The notes under the pieces are model-generated. The model saw nothing but the letters and a program-made list of their open reading frames with translations. It did no database searches and was not told the DNA's origin. A stretch of 64,000 bases of DNA from DATFCK01 sp963728975 (GTDB lineage Bacteria > Verrucomicrobiota > Verrucomicrobiia > Chthoniobacterales > UBA10450): the NCBI GenBank assembly GCA_963728975.1, contig CAVSMF010000002.1, forward strand, positions 496,001 to 560,000, given 5' to 3'. Position numbers and translations under genes: made by a program. This document shows, piece by piece, positions 18,960 to 27,480 of the stretch. Every line of letters starts with the position of its first letter. Positions within the stretch are counted from its first letter, which is position 1.

Positions 18960-20378
18960 GTGGCCGCTGAACTCGATCGCGCCGAAGAAGACGTAATAGA
19001 CCAGAGCGTTGCCCTGAAAAAGCCGCTTGGGCTTGGCGATCTGGTTCTTACCCAGATTGTGTTCGTAGTTGGCTCGAGCTGGGTCGGCACTGCGGCCAAG
19101 CTCGGTTCGGCCCATCTATTTTTTTGGCTGCTGGCCATTCTCCTCTTCTACGTCCCGCAAGCCGCTGTGGTGATTTATCTGAACCGCGTCATGCCGTTGG
19201 AAGGCGGCTTGTATCAATGGGCCAAGCTCGGGTTTAACGAATTCGTTGGGTTCATGGTGGCGTGGAACCTCTGGTTGCTCTCGATCACCGTGATCGCGCT
19301 GGGCGGAATGTTTGTGACCACGAATATTTCCTACGCCATCGGGCCGGGCGCGGCCTGGATGCCGAACAGCAAATTGTGCGTATCGCTGATCAGTTGCGTG
19401 CTCGTGGCCGGGCTCGTCTGGACCGGCGTCCGCGGCTTGTCGCTCGGCAAATGGGTCCATAACATCGGCGGATTCGCCATGCTTCTCGCCTACGGCGCAT
19501 TGATTGTTCTGCCGATCGTTAGTCTGGCCCGGGGAGAACTCAGGGAATATCATCCCTTCCGGATGGCCGCCCCGGCCATGTCGCTTTTTTATTGCCTGAA
19601 TATCTTCAGCAAGCTGTCCGTCGGCGCCCTGAGCGGGTTTGAATATGTCGCCATCCTGGCCGGCGAAGCGCGGGCGCCGGCCCGGAATATCGGGCGCTCC
19701 GTTCTCATCGCCTCGCCCATGATCGCGCTCATGTTCATTTTGGGAACCAGCTCCGTTTTGGCTTTTGTGGGGAACAATCAAATCGACCTGATTGGTCCCG
19801 TGCCGCAAACCTTGAGACTGGGACTGCGGTTTTTTCCAATTGCGGGCGCGATTGCTTCAATCGGAATCATCATGATGACGGTGCGATCCATCTCGGCCAC
19901 CAGCGTGCATCTCACCGGCAGTTCGCGGTTACCGATGGTTGCGGGCTGGGATCGGCTCCTGCCGAGGTGGTTCTCGAAGTTGCATCCGCATTACCGGACG
20001 CCGCTCAATTCCATCCTGTTCGTTGGCGCCGTAACCGTGATCATTGCCGTGGCCAGCCAGATCGGAGCCGGAATCCAGGAAGCGTTCCAGATTGTCGATA
20101 ACGCGGCCAACGTCTTCTACGGGATCGCCTACCTGGCCATGTTCGCTATCCCCCTAATCGGCGCGCAGGCCGTTCGCTCCGGCGCGGGTCTCTGGCTGCG
20201 GATCGCCGCTGCATCCGGATTTGTTGTCTCCGTGATGGCCATTTTCTTTACCGTCTACCCGATCATCCATGTGCCCAGCCCGTTGATCTTTGCCGCAAAA
20301 ATCATTGCCGTGACCTTGGCTGCGAACGCAGTTGGCGCCGCCATTTTCTGGCTGGGCGAGAAACGACGGCAATCGTAG
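18960..20378 (+). CDS. APC-superfamily amino acid permease
   Basis: A 472-residue inner-membrane protein with about twelve hydrophobic segments in the APC arrangement. TM1 carries GLGDLVLTQIVFVVGSSWVG; the later GALSGFEYVAILAGEARAPARNIGRSVL matches the conserved loop of amino acid-polyamine-cation transporters (TM6 to TM7). The substrate cannot be told; the family moves amino acids or amines by proton symport or exchange. It starts at a GTG at 18960 preceded by AAAAGGAAC, a reasonable ribosome site. The preceding 197 bp from 18763 show no gene. Confidence 0.85.
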   Translation: MAAELDRAEEDVIDQSVALKKPLGLGDLVLTQIVFVVGSSWVGTAAKLGSAHLFFWLLAILLFYVPQAAVVIYLNRVMPLEGGLYQWAKLGFNEFVGFMVAWNLWLLSITVIALGGMFVTTNISYAIGPGAAWMPNSKLCVSLISCVLVAGLVWTGVRGLSLGKWVHNIGGFAMLLAYGALIVLPIVSLARGELREYHPFRMAAPAMSLFYCLNIFSKLSVGALSGFEYVAILAGEARAPARNIGRSVLIASPMIALMFILGTSSVLAFVGNNQIDLIGPVPQTLRLGLRFFPIAGAIASIGIIMMTVRSISATSVHLTGSSRLPMVAGWDRLLPRWFSKLHPHYRTPLNSILFVGAVTVIIAVASQIGAGIQEAFQIVDNAANVFYGIAYLAMFAIPLIGAQAVRSGAGLWLRIAAASGFVVSVMAIFFTVYPIIHVPSPLIFAAKIIAVTLAANAVGAAIFWLGEKRRQS

Positions 20379-20388
20379 GGCGTCCCGG

Positions 20389-20715
20389 TCAGGCGCCGGC
20401 GCAACTCTCCGCTACCCATCGCAAGTAATCGGCCGATCCGCCGTCGATGCCGATGAAAAGGATCTCCGGCACTTCATACGGATGAAGGGCGCGCACCTTC
20501 TCCTGGAACATCGCCTGTCGCGCCTTGCTCAACTTAAAAAGAACGAGCGACTCGCTGCTGGTTTCGATTTTTTCTTTCCAGCGGTAGATCGATTCGATTG
20601 CCGGGATAATGTTGGCGCAGGCGGCAAACTTTTCCGTTACCAGCTGGCGGGAGATGCCGCGGGCTGTTTCCGGATTCGGGAAAGTGCAGAGGGCGAGAAG
20701 GATTTCTTCAGGCAT
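20389..20715 (-). CDS. cutA: Divalent-cation tolerance protein CutA
   Basis: A 108-residue trimeric ferredoxin-like protein of the CutA1 family, cytosolic, associated with copper tolerance in E. coli but of unclear biochemical role. Family signatures are CTFPNPETARGISRQLVTEKFAACANIIP, where the Cys is conserved, and the C-terminal HPYEVPEIL motif. Length and start (ATG 20715) fit the family. It is convergent with the permease, whose stop lies 10 bp away. Confidence 0.92.
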   Translation of the reverse strand: MPEEILLALCTFPNPETARGISRQLVTEKFAACANIIPAIESIYRWKEKIETSSESLVLFKLSKARQAMFQEKVRALHPYEVPEILFIGIDGGSADYLRWVAESCAGA

Positions 20716-20871
20716 GAAACAGTCTCGTCACTCCGCAGGAAGTTGAATCATCCTCGAACAAGAGGCCAAAGCCCCATGGCAAAGGACCTCTCGCTCCGGT
20801 CAGGATGACACGCATTACCTCATGTTACTGCAACCAGATTTTTCGATCCGGAAAATTTTCGGGACTCAGGA

Positions 20872-21984
20872 TCACCCGATGTTTCGGCAGATCCAGCCGC
20901 CGCCGAGGACGATATCGCCCGCATAAATGACAGCGGCTTGACCGGGCGTAACCGCCCGCTGCGGTTCCCAAAGGCGAATCCGAGCACGTTTGTTTTCGAG
21001 CCGTTGTATCGTCGCCTTCGTCCCGTGATGGCTGTAACGGATCTTGACCGTCGCTTCGATTGCATCTTCGCCGCCGCCCTGGCTGACCGGATGCCAATTC
21101 ACCCGATCGATCTCGAATTCGGCACAGAGCAGGTCGTCCAGGTCGCCGACAATCACCCGATTATTCTCCGGATCCAGATCGACGACATATCTGGGACGAG
21201 GCGAACCTCCGGGCAAACCTTTGCGCTGGCCGATGGTGAAAAGCTCCAACCCTTCGTGTTCGCCCAGGAAATTGCCGGCAACATCGTAAATCTCGCCGCC
21301 ATGAAATTGTTTTTCGCCAAGATGAGACCGAAGAAACGTCTTGTAGTCGTTTCCCGGAACAAAACAGATTTCCTGGCTATCGATTTTATCGGCGACCTTC
21401 AGGCCTAACGAACGCGCTATCGCCCGGATTTCGTTTTTTGCCATTGTTCCGAGCGGAGTAAGCGCCCGGGCCAGCTGGCTCCGGCTCAGGCTGAACAAGA
21501 AATAGGATTGATCCTTTTGCGGATCGATTCCTTTGCGCAATATGGCTCCGCCCGTTTCACCACCCACCGCCCTGGTGTGTTCGATGATGGCGTAGTGGCC
21601 GGTGGCGATAAAATCGCAGCCTAACGCTTCTGCTTTCTCCCAAAGACTGCCGAACTTGAGTTTTTCATTGCACAGGACACACGGATTAGGTGTCCGCCCT
21701 TTCTGATACTCGCTCGCGAAATATTCAATGACGGTCTGCTCGAACTGGTCGGCCTCATCGACCACGTAATGGGGAATACCAAGGGCGTGGGCCACGGCGC
21801 GGGCATCCGCTACCGCCTGGGGACCGCAACATTTGTCTTCGGCCCGTGAAATACAATCCTGGGGCCAGACTTTCATGGTTACGCCAACGACCTGGTAACC
21901 TTGCTGGCGCAGAAGGTAACCGGCGACACTGGAGTCCACTCCACCGCTCATCCCGAGCAACACACGTTTCGCGCTTGAATTCAT
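20872..21984 (-). CDS. mnmA: tRNA-specific 2-thiouridylase
   Basis: MnmA thiolates U34 of tRNAs for Lys, Glu and Gln using sulfur relayed from a cysteine desulfurase. The 370-residue protein opens with the PP-loop GMSGGVDSSVAGYLL, has the nucleophile Cys in PNPCVLCNEKLKF near residue 100 and the second catalytic Cys in SQEICFVPG near 205, then the C-terminal beta-barrel ending GDIVLGGG. The ATG at 21984 is chosen because the family starts at KRVLLGMSGG; the frame extends to 22110 through repeat DNA. CutA lies downstream on the same strand, 157 bp away. Confidence 0.94.
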   Translation of the reverse strand: MNSSAKRVLLGMSGGVDSSVAGYLLRQQGYQVVGVTMKVWPQDCISRAEDKCCGPQAVADARAVAHALGIPHYVVDEADQFEQTVIEYFASEYQKGRTPNPCVLCNEKLKFGSLWEKAEALGCDFIATGHYAIIEHTRAVGGETGGAILRKGIDPQKDQSYFLFSLSRSQLARALTPLGTMAKNEIRAIARSLGLKVADKIDSQEICFVPGNDYKTFLRSHLGEKQFHGGEIYDVAGNFLGEHEGLELFTIGQRKGLPGGSPRPRYVVDLDPENNRVIVGDLDDLLCAEFEIDRVNWHPVSQGGGEDAIEATVKIRYSHHGTKATIQRLENKRARIRLWEPQRAVTPGQAAVIYAGDIVLGGGWICRNIG

Positions 21985-22056
21985 GAAACCGAAGAACTTC
22001 AACGAATCGGTGGCTGAGTCAATTCTTCCGGGGCGATAGCGCTGCGGCTTGATCTG

Positions 22057-22171
22057 GTAGCAACCGGCCTGTGGCCGGTTCCAGGGGAAGCCGGGCTGCG
22101 CGCTCAGCACTTCTTTGATTATTTAGAATCGCTATCTTTCCAAACCACGCCCACAGGGCGGTGGCTACAGT
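22057..22171. repeat. CAACCGGCC and CCGCCCACAGG hairpin repeats
   Basis: Two palindromes between mnmA and the glycosylase: GTAGCAACCGGCCTGTGGCC followed by GGTT (22057-22080) and ACGCCCACAGGGCGGTGGC (from 22147). The same two motifs recur together at 40976-41130 downstream of lpxA, so they form an associated pair in the genome. Confidence 0.75.
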
Positions 22172-22818
22172 ATTTTTGGAGGCACGCTCACAAACGGGCT
22201 GCCTCGCAGAGTGAAACGCCAGGGGCAGTGGGCGGAGCGCGAGATACCGATCCGCTTGTCCGCAATCACCGAGATCCGAGAATTGGACCGGCGGAGAAAA
22301 CAATGTCTTGGATCGGTGCAGAGATCGATCTCGTGATCTTCGCCTGTAATGGCCAGCGCCTGAGTAAGCTTCCCCGGCCCGGAACAAAGCCGGCGGATCT
22401 CGTCCACGCCCCGCCTCTTTTTCATCAGCGCAATCCCACTTTCCGGTTCGATGGCCCGAATCAAAACAAATCCGTTGGCTGATCCTCCTTTGACCAGAAC
22501 GTTCAACATCCAGTGCACTCCGTAGTTAAAGTAAACGTAGGCCGCGCCGGGCTGGTTACGTTCGATAAAAGCGCGCGCGCTCGGACGGGTAAAAGTGTGG
22601 GCTGCTTCGTCATTCTCCGCCAAATACGCTTCGGTTTCGACAATAATGCCGGTGCATTGGCCCCAGACCAACGTGGCGCCTACCAAGCCGGGCGCGCAGA
22701 CCAGCGGATCGCTTTCGAAAAAAGCAGTTTTGAGCAAACTTGGCTGTCGTTTGCCAGCCGCAGGAATCGCGAGCGTCTCTCTCCCGGGTTGCATGCGGCG
22801 GCGCGATCTTGCGATCAA
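22165..22818 (-). CDS. 3-methyladenine DNA glycosylase (AAG/MPG family)
   Basis: A 217-residue base-excision repair enzyme that removes alkylated purines. The catalytic Glu is in IIVETEAYL near residue 60, followed by DEAAHTFTRPSARAFIERNQPGAAYVYFNYGVHWMLNVL, matching the AAG fold where YGxHWxxNVV is diagnostic, and by ELCSGPGKL-like RLCSGPGKLTQALAI near 145. The start overlaps the stop of the TonB-like gene in an ATGA arrangement, so the two are co-translated. A second Met at residue 9 is possible. Its end abuts the hairpin repeat at 22145-22171. Confidence 0.9.
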   Translation of the reverse strand: MIARSRRRMQPGRETLAIPAAGKRQPSLLKTAFFESDPLVCAPGLVGATLVWGQCTGIIVETEAYLAENDEAAHTFTRPSARAFIERNQPGAAYVYFNYGVHWMLNVLVKGGSANGFVLIRAIEPESGIALMKKRRGVDEIRRLCSGPGKLTQALAITGEDHEIDLCTDPRHCFLRRSNSRISVIADKRIGISRSAHCPWRFTLRGSPFVSVPPKIL

Positions 22819-23573
22819 AACCCCGGCGCCTTATAACAGACTGGCAGGGTCACCTCGCATGCCACTGGTTTTCCGTTCCGAAAGGCCGGAATGAATTTCG
22901 CGCCGTCGAAGTCCGCGAATGCAGCCGGCCCAAACCCGAGCAACGGCGGATATTCCGCAACCAGGCTCAAGACCTGCAAATTTCCCGATTGATCGATCTT
23001 CAAATGCAAATCGGCGATCCCGTTTACCTGGACCGCGGTTGCCGGGTAATGCAAGCCGAGGAATTTTGAGCCGTCCCCGAAGAAAGGCTGCGGCCCGATA
23101 AAGTCGGTTTCTTTTTTTACTTCTGCTGTCTCCTGACTGGAAAAAATTCTGAGCCGCGGTTTTCCCTCGACCACCACGAATGTCAAAGTGCCATAATAAA
23201 TGGCGTCGACCGGCACGTGGTTATACACGCCGGGAATGAACAGGCTGTTTTTCAACTTCATCTGCAACTCCTTTTCCAGAAGCTCGGAGCCGGGCGTGCC
23301 CCGATAGGTCTCGCCCTCGAGGACCTGGCCGTCCCTTCGGATGAGGCAGGTGAACATAATCACGGCATCTTTCTGGCCGCTCTTGACCAGCCCAGCGGCG
23401 TCAATGCGATCGATCAATGCGGTTGGCCCTTTCCCGATGAGGACTGGCCGATACATCGGCAAGCTTGGCGGCTTGGAGTTCCCCATATCGATCGTTTGGC
23501 AAAAACCGGAAGCGGCAATCACCAGGACGAAAAACCCGCAAAGCACCGCCAGACGCATGAGCAGATAAGGCAA
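22815..23573 (-). CDS. Secreted protein with TonB C-terminal-like domain
   Basis: A 252-residue exported protein: signal peptide (MRLAVLCGFFVLVIAASGFCQ), then a domain of about 110 residues (MFTCLIRRDGQVLEGETYRG..LKNSLFIPGVYNHVPVDA) and a second related domain (VNGIADLHLKIDQSGNLQVL..FIPAFRNGKPVACEV). Both have the TonB_C pattern: a beta-strand ending in DxxGxV, a helix, then FxPAxxNGxPV. There is no Pro-rich linker or inner-membrane anchor as in true TonB, so energy transduction is unlikely. It is translationally coupled to the DNA glycosylase. Confidence 0.72.
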   Translation of the reverse strand: MPYLLMRLAVLCGFFVLVIAASGFCQTIDMGNSKPPSLPMYRPVLIGKGPTALIDRIDAAGLVKSGQKDAVIMFTCLIRRDGQVLEGETYRGTPGSELLEKELQMKLKNSLFIPGVYNHVPVDAIYYGTLTFVVVEGKPRLRIFSSQETAEVKKETDFIGPQPFFGDGSKFLGLHYPATAVQVNGIADLHLKIDQSGNLQVLSLVAEYPPLLGFGPAAFADFDGAKFIPAFRNGKPVACEVTLPVCYKAPGF

Positions 23574-23650
23574 GCGGAAGCTGTCTTCTTTGCAAGGGCA
23601 TTTTATTCGACCCGATTCCGAACTGGACCGGCCGGACTCCGGCGCCTGTC

Positions 23651-25279
23651 TCAGGCTGCGACTGGCCGGTCGGCTCCAACCATGATCCTGGGCACGACCT
23701 TGTGCCGGCGAAAATAATCAATCAAGGCATCGCGGGTTTGCACATCGTGCAACCTGCATTGCACCGAAGGGTTCTCGAGCAGAGCCCGAAGTTTCATGAA
23801 CTTATGCCCGGCGCTGGAAGAGTCGAAGGAGTTGAACGCCACCGGATATCTTCGGCCGCGCTCCAGCCGCCGGCCATCCTCGAGCGTTAGCGAAGTGACA
23901 CGGCGCTGATTGGCGTTGCCCTCGCCCAGCACTTGGAAGCCAATCAAACTGCGCTCTTCCCGGGCAGAATAAGCTTCATCCAGGACCATTTTCAATTCGT
24001 CCGGCGCCAGTTCGGCGGTTACGACATAGTTTTCGTAGGGAAGAATCTTCCAGATATCGTCCACCCTTTTCAAACCGGCCGGCATATCATGGGTGCCGTC
24101 AAAGACGCCATGGAACACGCCGTCGACCGGGGTGCCGCGTTCGCGCAGCGCCTCCCCAATAGCGGTTCCAATCAGCCTGGTGACATCGCTTGGATAACCG
24201 GAACGATTGTGCGCTCGGAGAGTCTCCGCCAGCACGCCTACCGGCTCACGCAGGGCGGCATGCGATTCCTTCAACAGAGATCTTGTGCGGGAGAGGACAA
24301 CGTGGTCGGCCCGGAAACGGCGGTCCATCAACTCGCAATGAGCGTCCCGGCCGAGCAATCGCTTCGAGCCGCGATCAAAGACCAGATCGACCCGCCCAAC
24401 ATGGATCCCGAAATGATCCGCCTGTGTCACCAGCACGTTGTTAACTAACCGCTTCCCAATCGGTTGATGGGTGTGGCCGGCGATAAACACCGCGATCTCC
24501 GGAAACTCTGCCGTCAGCGACGTAACACAATTTGCAAAGTCGTCGCCGTCACCGCGCGATTTTATTCCCATGTGACCGGCCAGGAGAATCGCGTGCGCGC
24601 CTTCGGCTTTCGCTTTGGAAATTGCGCGCCGGACCGGTTCTACCGGATGATCGAAATGCAGGTCGCGAGTAAACTCCGGCCGAAACCAGAACGGCATGCC
24701 CGGGGTGGTGACGCCGATGATGGCGATTCGGATACCGGCGATTTCCTTCAGGAGATACGGCTGGATCTTGGCAAAGGGATGTTTTTCTCCGGCAAGTTCG
24801 CCGGCCGGCCTGCCTTCGACCGACATATTGGCGGCTAAAACCGGCATGGACGAACGCTCCACGGCATCGGCAAACGCACCGATGCCCCAGTCGAATTCAT
24901 GGTTGCCAACGATCCATCCGTCATACTTCAGATGATTGAACAAATCGATCATCACCCCGCCCTTGCTCCGCAATCCCAGGTCGGTGCCCTGATAAACGTC
25001 ACCGGCATCAATAAGAATCGTATTCGGATTTTGCCGGCGCCAGCGGCGGATTTGCGTAATGCACCGGGCCATTCCACCGAGATTGGGAGTGCCATCGTAG
25101 TTGACCGTAGGCAAAATGTGACCGTGCAAATCGGTCGTGTGGAGGATCGAAACCGTGATCGCGTCAGAGCCGAAAGTTGCCGCGGCTGCGGCCAGACCGG
25201 GAACTGCGGTGAGCATTCCCGTCCGGGAAACGACTTTCAAAAAATCGCGCCGGGTCCAGGAATCGCCAGGGGGGAGCAT
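23651..25279 (-). CDS. Tat-exported 5'-nucleotidase/metallophosphatase
   Basis: A 542-residue two-domain enzyme of the UshA/5'-nucleotidase family, releasing phosphate from nucleotides or nucleotide sugars in the periplasm. The N-terminus has a twin-arginine signal (TRRDFLKVV) and hydrophobic stretch. The calcineurin-like domain shows the dimetal ligands in ILHTTDLHGHI, DAGDVYQGTD, GNHEFDWG, LAGHMG and FIAGHTHQP. The C-terminal domain has ENYVVTAELAPDELKMVL and FNSFDSSSAGHKF, typical of the substrate-binding half. Length matches the family. It appears monocistronic; the 177 bp upstream to 25456 show no other gene. Confidence 0.9.
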   Translation of the reverse strand: MLPPGDSWTRRDFLKVVSRTGMLTAVPGLAAAAATFGSDAITVSILHTTDLHGHILPTVNYDGTPNLGGMARCITQIRRWRRQNPNTILIDAGDVYQGTDLGLRSKGGVMIDLFNHLKYDGWIVGNHEFDWGIGAFADAVERSSMPVLAANMSVEGRPAGELAGEKHPFAKIQPYLLKEIAGIRIAIIGVTTPGMPFWFRPEFTRDLHFDHPVEPVRRAISKAKAEGAHAILLAGHMGIKSRGDGDDFANCVTSLTAEFPEIAVFIAGHTHQPIGKRLVNNVLVTQADHFGIHVGRVDLVFDRGSKRLLGRDAHCELMDRRFRADHVVLSRTRSLLKESHAALREPVGVLAETLRAHNRSGYPSDVTRLIGTAIGEALRERGTPVDGVFHGVFDGTHDMPAGLKRVDDIWKILPYENYVVTAELAPDELKMVLDEAYSAREERSLIGFQVLGEGNANQRRVTSLTLEDGRRLERGRRYPVAFNSFDSSSAGHKFMKLRALLENPSVQCRLHDVQTRDALIDYFRRHKVVPRIMVGADRPVAA

Positions 25280-25456
25280 CGCCTAGAATTTGGTTGGAAC
25301 CGGCATGCTACCGGCCGGCCGGGCGTGCTTCAACGAAAATGAGCGGCGCCGGATTGTTTACCGGCAGAAGGGATTTCCTCTCCTGGTCGGAGAGGATTAA
25401 GATGACGACAAATGCGAGTCGATGGCGAAAACAGCAACCGATTTGAAAGGAGAACG

Positions 25457-25969
25457 ATGAACGCAAACGAATTAAAGTCTTTGCAGGCGCCGATCAAGGA
25501 ACGCTATCGCACCGATCCTGCGAGCGCGCTGGTTACGCTCCGGGCGGAGGGACACGTCGGTGAAGGCATTAGTTGCAAACTGGAAACCGGACGCGCCCTG
25601 GTGGAAGCGGGTCTGCATCCAGCCACCGGCGGCGACGGTTTTGCCGCTTGTTCCGGCGACATGCTGCTGGAGGCGTTGGTTGCTTGTGCCGGCGTAACTT
25701 TGCGCGCCGTGGCCACCGCTCTGGGCATCGAGTTGCGCGATGCGACCGTGCGGGCCGAAGGCGATCTCGATTTTCGTGGCACCCTGGGAGTTTCCAAAGA
25801 TGTTCCGGTCGGGTTTCGACAAATTCGGTTACAGTTCGATCTGGATACGGACGCCGGGGAAGAGCAGCTCTCCACCCTGATGCGTCTGACCGAACGGTAT
25901 TGTGTCGTTTACCAGACCCTGAAGCAGCCCCCGGAGATCGGCGTTGCACACCGGGTCGCACAAGGATAA
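25457..25969 (+). CDS. OsmC family peroxiredoxin-like protein
   Basis: A 170-residue OsmC-type protein, a dimeric cysteine-based hydroperoxide reductase fold. The two redox Cys are in ALVACAGVTLRAVA near residue 75 and LTERYCVVYQTL near 140, and the YFxLxVDT-like strand IRLQFDLDTDAGEEQ is present. The start at 25457 has a clear AAAGGAGA site 4-11 bases upstream; a longer frame from 25412 is rejected. The cyclase gene follows after 36 bp, suggesting an operon. A second, distant OsmC protein is at 53000. Confidence 0.87.
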   Translation: MNANELKSLQAPIKERYRTDPASALVTLRAEGHVGEGISCKLETGRALVEAGLHPATGGDGFAACSGDMLLEALVACAGVTLRAVATALGIELRDATVRAEGDLDFRGTLGVSKDVPVGFRQIRLQFDLDTDAGEEQLSTLMRLTERYCVVYQTLKQPPEIGVAHRVAQG

Positions 25970-26005
25970 TCTTGGGAGCCAAGAGCGCGATTGGAGGGAA
26001 TCGTT

Positions 26006-26860
26006 ATGCCGTTATACATGGACATTCACCAGCTGCCTGAGAACACCAGTGCCGAGGAGATTGCGCGCGCTCATGCCCTTGACGTGCAGACGCAGCGCAA
26101 ATATGGCGTTGATTACCGCAAGTACTGGATCAACGAAAAATGCGGGAAACTTTTCTGTCTTTGTGAAGCGCCCAATGCCGAAGCCGCGGTTCGCGTTCAT
26201 ATGGAAGCGCACGGCAAACTCGCGGAGAGAATCATCGAGGTGGAGCCCGATCTCGCCGAAGGATTTTTGGGTAACGCGGGAAGCGATATGTCGGGAGCGG
26301 CTTTGATGCCCGGTAGCGTCGGTGACGCACGAGATCCCGGAATTCGAAGCGTGCTCTTTACCGATATTGTGGAGTCCACCAGGCTGACCCAACGAATTGG
26401 AGACGAAGCGGCTTTTGATTTGCTGGGCGTGCACGACAAGATTGTGCGTGATGCCTTGTCCATGTTCGACGGCCGGGAAGTAAAACATACCGGCGACGGC
26501 ATCATGGCGTCGTTTGTTTCGGCCGCCGGAGCGGTCCGATGCGCAGCGCGGATTCAGCGGGACATAGCCGCGCATGAAGAAGGCCGTTTCCCCATCAGGG
26601 TCCGCATCGGTGTGGCCGCCGGAGAACCGGTCGAGCATCATCAGGATCTTTTTGGAGCGACGGTTCAGCTGGCCGCCAGGCTCTGTTCCCATGCCGGACC
26701 CGAACAGATTCTGGTTTCCAACGTCGTGGCGGAGTTGTGCCTGGGCAAGACGCTTCCGTTTCAGGAATTGGGGGAAATCCCACTCAAAGGTTTCGAACAC
26801 CCGGTTCGCGCCCATGCCGTGGTATGGGTGGAGGAAACCTCGGATTCGTCGTTAGCCTAA
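26006..26860 (+). CDS. DUF4242 domain fused to class III nucleotide cyclase domain
   Basis: A 284-residue soluble fusion. Residues 1-80 (MPLYMDIHQLP..WINEKCGKLFCLCEAPNAEA) match the DUF4242 ferredoxin-like domain whose characterised member SCO4226 binds nickel. Residues ~115-275 are a class III adenylate/guanylate cyclase domain: metal Asps in LFTDIVEST near 118 and HTGDGIMASF near 163, substrate-contacting Lys just before (VKHTGD), and TVQLAARL near 220 where many cyclases have VNLAARL. The Arg is kept, the Asn is Gln. No membrane segment. Ribosome site GGAGGG at 25993 selects the ATG at 26006. An obvious hypothesis is metal- or ligand-gated cyclic nucleotide synthesis linked to the OsmC gene upstream. 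Confidence 0.85.
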   Translation: MPLYMDIHQLPENTSAEEIARAHALDVQTQRKYGVDYRKYWINEKCGKLFCLCEAPNAEAAVRVHMEAHGKLAERIIEVEPDLAEGFLGNAGSDMSGAALMPGSVGDARDPGIRSVLFTDIVESTRLTQRIGDEAAFDLLGVHDKIVRDALSMFDGREVKHTGDGIMASFVSAAGAVRCAARIQRDIAAHEEGRFPIRVRIGVAAGEPVEHHQDLFGATVQLAARLCSHAGPEQILVSNVVAELCLGKTLPFQELGEIPLKGFEHPVRAHAVVWVEETSDSSLA

Positions 26861-26918
26861 CCGCGCCGAGTTTTCGGCGTTAACGGCCGAAATCTCCGGC
26901 GTTCTGTTTTTTCTATCC

Positions 26919-27341
26919 ATGCAGCTGGAAGGTATCGATCATGTCGCCCTCTCCGTTCGGGATGTCGAACGTTCCGCCCAATGGTATATCGAGGTTCTCG
27001 GGTTTGAGCCTCTTTACCAGGAAATGTGGAATGGTGTGCCTACCTTCGTGGGGAAAGGCAGCACCGCTCTGGCGCTCTTTCCCGCCGATTCATCCGCGCA
27101 AGCTCAGTCGAATAACCCCGTTCGCATGCTCCACCTCGCCATGCGCGCCACCCACGATAACTTTCTGTTCGCTCAGGACGAACTGCGCAAGCGCGGCATT
27201 GCGTTTGAATTCGAGGATCACCAGATCAGTCACTCGATTTATTTTCGGGATCCGGACGGGCACCAGCTCGAGATTACAACTTACGAGCTGGGTGGGACGA
27301 CCCAAACCCGTCCCTCCCAATCGTTAGGCAGCTCAATGTAG
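26919..27341 (+). CDS. VOC (glyoxalase/dioxygenase) superfamily protein
   Basis: A 140-residue protein of two beta-alpha-beta-beta-beta modules. Likely metal ligands are His in GIDHVALSV, His in MLHLAM near residue 72 and Glu in GHQLEITTYE near 120, with SHSIYFRDPDGH just before it, as in glyoxalase-type metalloenzymes. Substrate is unknown; fosfomycin-modifying and dioxygenase members share the pattern. The domain is complete at about residue 123. The last 16 residues (GGTTQTRPSQSLGSSM) are encoded by palindromic repeat DNA that also occurs between genes elsewhere, so this tail is probably a recent addition. Confidence 0.85.
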   Translation: MQLEGIDHVALSVRDVERSAQWYIEVLGFEPLYQEMWNGVPTFVGKGSTALALFPADSSAQAQSNNPVRMLHLAMRATHDNFLFAQDELRKRGIAFEFEDHQISHSIYFRDPDGHQLEITTYELGGTTQTRPSQSLGSSM

Positions 27342-27478
27342 CCACGGCCCTGTGGGCCGTGCCGGCACGTCGCACAGCGACGTGGCTACAAGGCGATTGG
27401 CCTCAATGGCCGCCCCGCTTTCCGATTCGACGCGGCTAGAAGATAAGGTGGGACGAGACGAGCTCGTCCCTCCCGATT
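27291..27478. repeat. Palindromic repeat cluster between VOC gene and secA
   Basis: Three elements: GTGGGACGAC..CGTCCCTCCC (27291-27319, inside the VOC reading frame), AGCCACGGCCCTGTGGGCCG to CGACGTGGCTACA (27340-27390, with two nested hairpins), and GTGGGACGAGACGAGCTCGT followed by CCCTCCC (27448-27475). The first and third are one family, also at 35406-35434; the second recurs twice at 35519-35663. Confidence 0.8.
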
Positions 27479-27480
27479 CA

